The position numbers and the translations under genes are program-made. Below, piece by piece: positions 47,049 through 49,223 of a stretch of 49,223 nucleotides of DNA. The notes under the pieces were generated by a model that was not told the origin of the DNA, did not search any database, and saw only the letters and a program-made list of their open reading frames with translations. The stretch's first letter is position 1. Every line of letters begins with the position of its first letter. Location: NCBI RefSeq assembly GCF_002028545.1, contig NZ_MWPQ01000059.1:1-49223 (forward strand), written 5' to 3'. The DNA comes from Nitrobacter vulgaris. GTDB taxonomy: Bacteria > Pseudomonadota > Alphaproteobacteria > Rhizobiales > Xanthobacteraceae.

Positions 47049-49136
47049 TCACACTGCCATCAGACGACGTCCATGAGAGGCGTCGAGCAGCCGACGGATG
47101 CCTGCCGCCGAGACCGGTCGGCTGAACAGATAGCCTTGCGCTTCCGTCACCGTGCCATCGACGCTGACGAGATCGAGCTGCTCGTTGGTTTCAATGCCTT
47201 CGACGACGACGGCCATGCCGAGATCGGCGCTCAGCCGAGCCACACCACGCAATAGCATCAGGGGCCGGTCCGTATCGATCCCTTCCAGAAACGAGCGATC
47301 GATCTTGACCTTCTGGAGCGGGAAATTGTGCAAATAGCTAAGGCTCGAATACCCTGTGCCAAAATCGTCGAGTGAAATCCTCACGCCCGCGGAGCGCAAT
47401 TGGCTCAGCGCGTCGTGGGTCCACTGCGTGTTGCGCAGTAACGACGATTCTGTAATCTCGATTTCGAGGCGGTGCGCCGGAAGACCGGAAACCTCCAAGG
47501 CATAGCGGACTTCGCTCAGGATGTCGCGCTGATGGAATTGCTCCGACGAGAAATTGACGGCGACGCTGACAACCTCCGGCCACGTCATGCATTCCATGCA
47601 GGCCTTGCGCAAAATCCAGCGGCCGAGATCGATGATGATCCCCATCTCCTCCGCCACCGGAATGATGTCCATCGGCGACACTGTACCGCGCGAGGGATGA
47701 TTCCAGCGCAGGAGTGCCTCGCAGGCGGTGATCCGGCCCGACTTCAGATTGACCAGCGGCTGATAGAACAGTTCGAACTCTTCCTTGGCCAGTGCGTTGC
47801 GTAGATCGAGTTCGAGGGCGCGGCGCGATTCGACCGTTTCAGCCATCTCGTTGCGGAAGAAGCAGAAGGTTCCCCGGCCATCGGCCTTGGCACGGTAGAG
47901 CGCCATGTCGGCGTGCTTCAGAATGTTGTCGGCCGTGATGCCAGGTGATGTCATTGCGATACCGATGCTCGCGCCGATCTCGACAAGATGGCGATCAATT
48001 TCATATCGCTCGGTGAGCCGTTCGACGATGCGGCGGGATAGCGCGGCCGCCTCCTCCGCCGACTGGATGTTTTGCTGAAACACCACGAATTCGTCGCCGC
48101 CGAATCGCGCGACGAAGTCCTCCGGGCGAAGCATTCCCCGGAGTCTGTCGGCGACAATGCATAACAGGCGATCCCCGCAGGGATGACCCAGCGTATCATT
48201 GATCTGCTTGAACTGATCGAGATCGATGAACAGCAGCGCCGATAGCCTCGGCGCACTATTGGAAATCGCCAGCAGGCGTTCGATTTCGTCGCGGAAGCTG
48301 AGCCTGTTGGGCAATTCGGTAAGCGGATCGAAGCGAGCGAGATGGTTGATTCTCGCTTCCGCCTTGCGCCGCTCCGTGATGTCCTCGACCAGCACGACCG
48401 CGCCGCCGACGGCCATCGGCTGGAACGTCCACGATAACGCCCGCCCCTGCTCCATATCCACGTCGGTGGTCACGATTGCGCCGGCCTGCGAATTCTCGAT
48501 CTCCGAGATAATCGTCCGCCCGTTTTCGGACGACATCGTTCCGGCGGCCACGCATGCGGCGATGACATCCGCTGCGCCGACGCTGCGATGCACGAAGTCG
48601 TCGGCGAGATGCATCATTTCACTGAAACGATAGTTCATCACGCCAAGGCGACCGTCTGCGCCGAACATGCACAGGCCATGCGGCATGTTGTTCAGCGCGG
48701 TGTCGAACTGGCCGGCGAGCGCGGCTTCGCGTTCGCGCGCGATCAAGGCGCGGAGAAAAATCTGCTGTAGTCTGGTCGTGATCCTCTCGAGACCAAGGAA
48801 ATACAGCAGGGTGAGAAGCGCCATCCCAAGGTAGTAAGGACTGCCTTTCAGCGCCATCGCCCCAGCCATCGGCCCGCAGGTCAGCAGAATCTGCAGGTGG
48901 AAAATCCATGGGCGTCCGTAGGCGCGGCCGGCGCCGGCCGCCACATAGCCCGTGGTGACCGAGATGCAGATCATGTGCGCGACGGCGTCGTCGGTCATCA
49001 GAAGCGCGATGGCGCACCATGCGCCAAGCACAATTGCGTAGAGCACCGCTCCGATCTGATAGCGGGCCTCCCAGCGCGCGGCTTCGCCTACGGTCAGATC
49101 CGAACGGCGATTCTTGTATTTCGCGTAAGCGTCCAT
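47049..49136 (-). CDS. Membrane PAS-GGDEF-EAL cyclic-di-GMP enzyme
   Basis: A 695-residue protein with four or five hydrophobic segments in residues about 25-115, a PAS-like sensory region (FDTALNNMPHGLCMFGADG onward, about 145-255), a GGDEF domain and an EAL domain. The diguanylate-cyclase active site is GGDEF (346-350), and RPED five residues before it fits the RxxD product-inhibition site. The EAL domain has EALLRW, VAVNFS, EITES, LDDFGTGYSSL, KIDRSF and VVEGIE, so the phosphodiesterase site looks intact. The net activity cannot be predicted. The ATG at 49136 has AAGGG eight bases upstream; a GTG lies at 49145. It shares strand and neighbourhood with the FeeM-like gene. Confidence 0.93.
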   Translation of the reverse strand: MDAYAKYKNRRSDLTVGEAARWEARYQIGAVLYAIVLGAWCAIALLMTDDAVAHMICISVTTGYVAAGAGRAYGRPWIFHLQILLTCGPMAGAMALKGSPYYLGMALLTLLYFLGLERITTRLQQIFLRALIAREREAALAGQFDTALNNMPHGLCMFGADGRLGVMNYRFSEMMHLADDFVHRSVGAADVIAACVAAGTMSSENGRTIISEIENSQAGAIVTTDVDMEQGRALSWTFQPMAVGGAVVLVEDITERRKAEARINHLARFDPLTELPNRLSFRDEIERLLAISNSAPRLSALLFIDLDQFKQINDTLGHPCGDRLLCIVADRLRGMLRPEDFVARFGGDEFVVFQQNIQSAEEAAALSRRIVERLTERYEIDRHLVEIGASIGIAMTSPGITADNILKHADMALYRAKADGRGTFCFFRNEMAETVESRRALELDLRNALAKEEFELFYQPLVNLKSGRITACEALLRWNHPSRGTVSPMDIIPVAEEMGIIIDLGRWILRKACMECMTWPEVVSVAVNFSSEQFHQRDILSEVRYALEVSGLPAHRLEIEITESSLLRNTQWTHDALSQLRSAGVRISLDDFGTGYSSLSYLHNFPLQKVKIDRSFLEGIDTDRPLMLLRGVARLSADLGMAVVVEGIETNEQLDLVSVDGTVTEAQGYLFSRPVSAAGIRRLLDASHGRRLMAV

Positions 49137-49209
49137 TTCTCGCACCCTTGTTCGATCGTTAGCGACCCCGATCTGTTCCTGTCTTCAATTTGAAGATGGA
49201 GAGAACAGC

Positions 49210-49223
49210 ATGACGAGCGAACA
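49210..49223 (+). CDS. Possible start of a rightward gene cut by the window edge
   Basis: ATG at 49210 is preceded by GGAGAG with eight bases of spacing and is followed by four in-frame codons (MTSE) before the edge. The direction is divergent from the GGDEF-EAL gene. Nothing can be said about its product. Confidence 0.35.

Overview
The window looks like chromosomal DNA of a high-GC alphaproteobacterium of the Bradyrhizobium / Nitrobacter / Rhodopseudomonas / Afipia group (Nitrobacteraceae). I infer this from protein families and gene order: NdvA-type cyclic glucan exporter, TrcR (DUF1013), the TIGR02301 family, ispH-thrB-rnhA order, pal-cpoB-tilS-ftsH order, and dispersed hairpin repeats built around a GTGG-TACCGGTTTT-like core. 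A cbbR-cbbF-cbbP-cbbA block shows Calvin-cycle capacity. A stand-alone NarK-type nitrate/nitrite transporter would suit a Nitrobacter-like autotroph, but the genus is an inference. I see no insertion sequence, phage, CRISPR array or rRNA. One tRNA is present.

Layout. 0-7.6 kb is accessory-like: a small Tat-exported protein, narK with a strong terminator and a CRP-type palindrome upstream, a PRC-barrel protein, a type III polyketide synthase translationally coupled to an isoprenylcysteine-methyltransferase-like enzyme, a probable remnant of a glutathionyl-hydroquinone reductase gene, small conserved hypotheticals and a YqaA/DedA-like membrane protein. 7.8-15.6 kb carries an orphan ABC substrate-binding protein, ndvA, a D,D-carboxypeptidase, fadD, a DUF924 gene and a Prx5 peroxiredoxin. 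15.7-20 kb has rnhA-thrB-ispH opposed to trcR, plus a small membrane protein and a lipoprotein. 20.4-24.7 kb is the cbb block. 24.9-35.2 kb is housekeeping: tRNA-Pro(CGG), Sua5-type enzyme, FAD dehydrogenase, HMCES/SRAP, Nudix, TIGR02301, dihydroorotase, then ygfZ-tag-HD-phosphatase with stop/start overlaps. 35.3-49.2 kb is almost all on the minus strand: SleB-type hydrolase, pyruvate phosphate dikinase, ftsH, tilS, a VOC protein, cpoB, pal, a FeeM-like acyltransferase and a membrane PAS-GGDEF-EAL protein. A possible new gene starts at the right edge.

How genes work together. CbbF, CbbP and CbbA supply fructose-6-phosphate, ribulose-1,5-bisphosphate and aldolase steps under the divergent LysR regulator CbbR. 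PpdK may feed phosphoenolpyruvate. Pal and CpoB belong to the Tol-Pal envelope constriction system, and the D,D-carboxypeptidase, SleB hydrolase and NdvA also act on the envelope. The type III PKS and its methyltransferase form a probable two-gene pathway for an O-methylated polyketide lipid. The least explained items are that pair, the palindromes in front of the FeeM-like gene, and two short gene remnants (near 5.2 kb and 35.3 kb).
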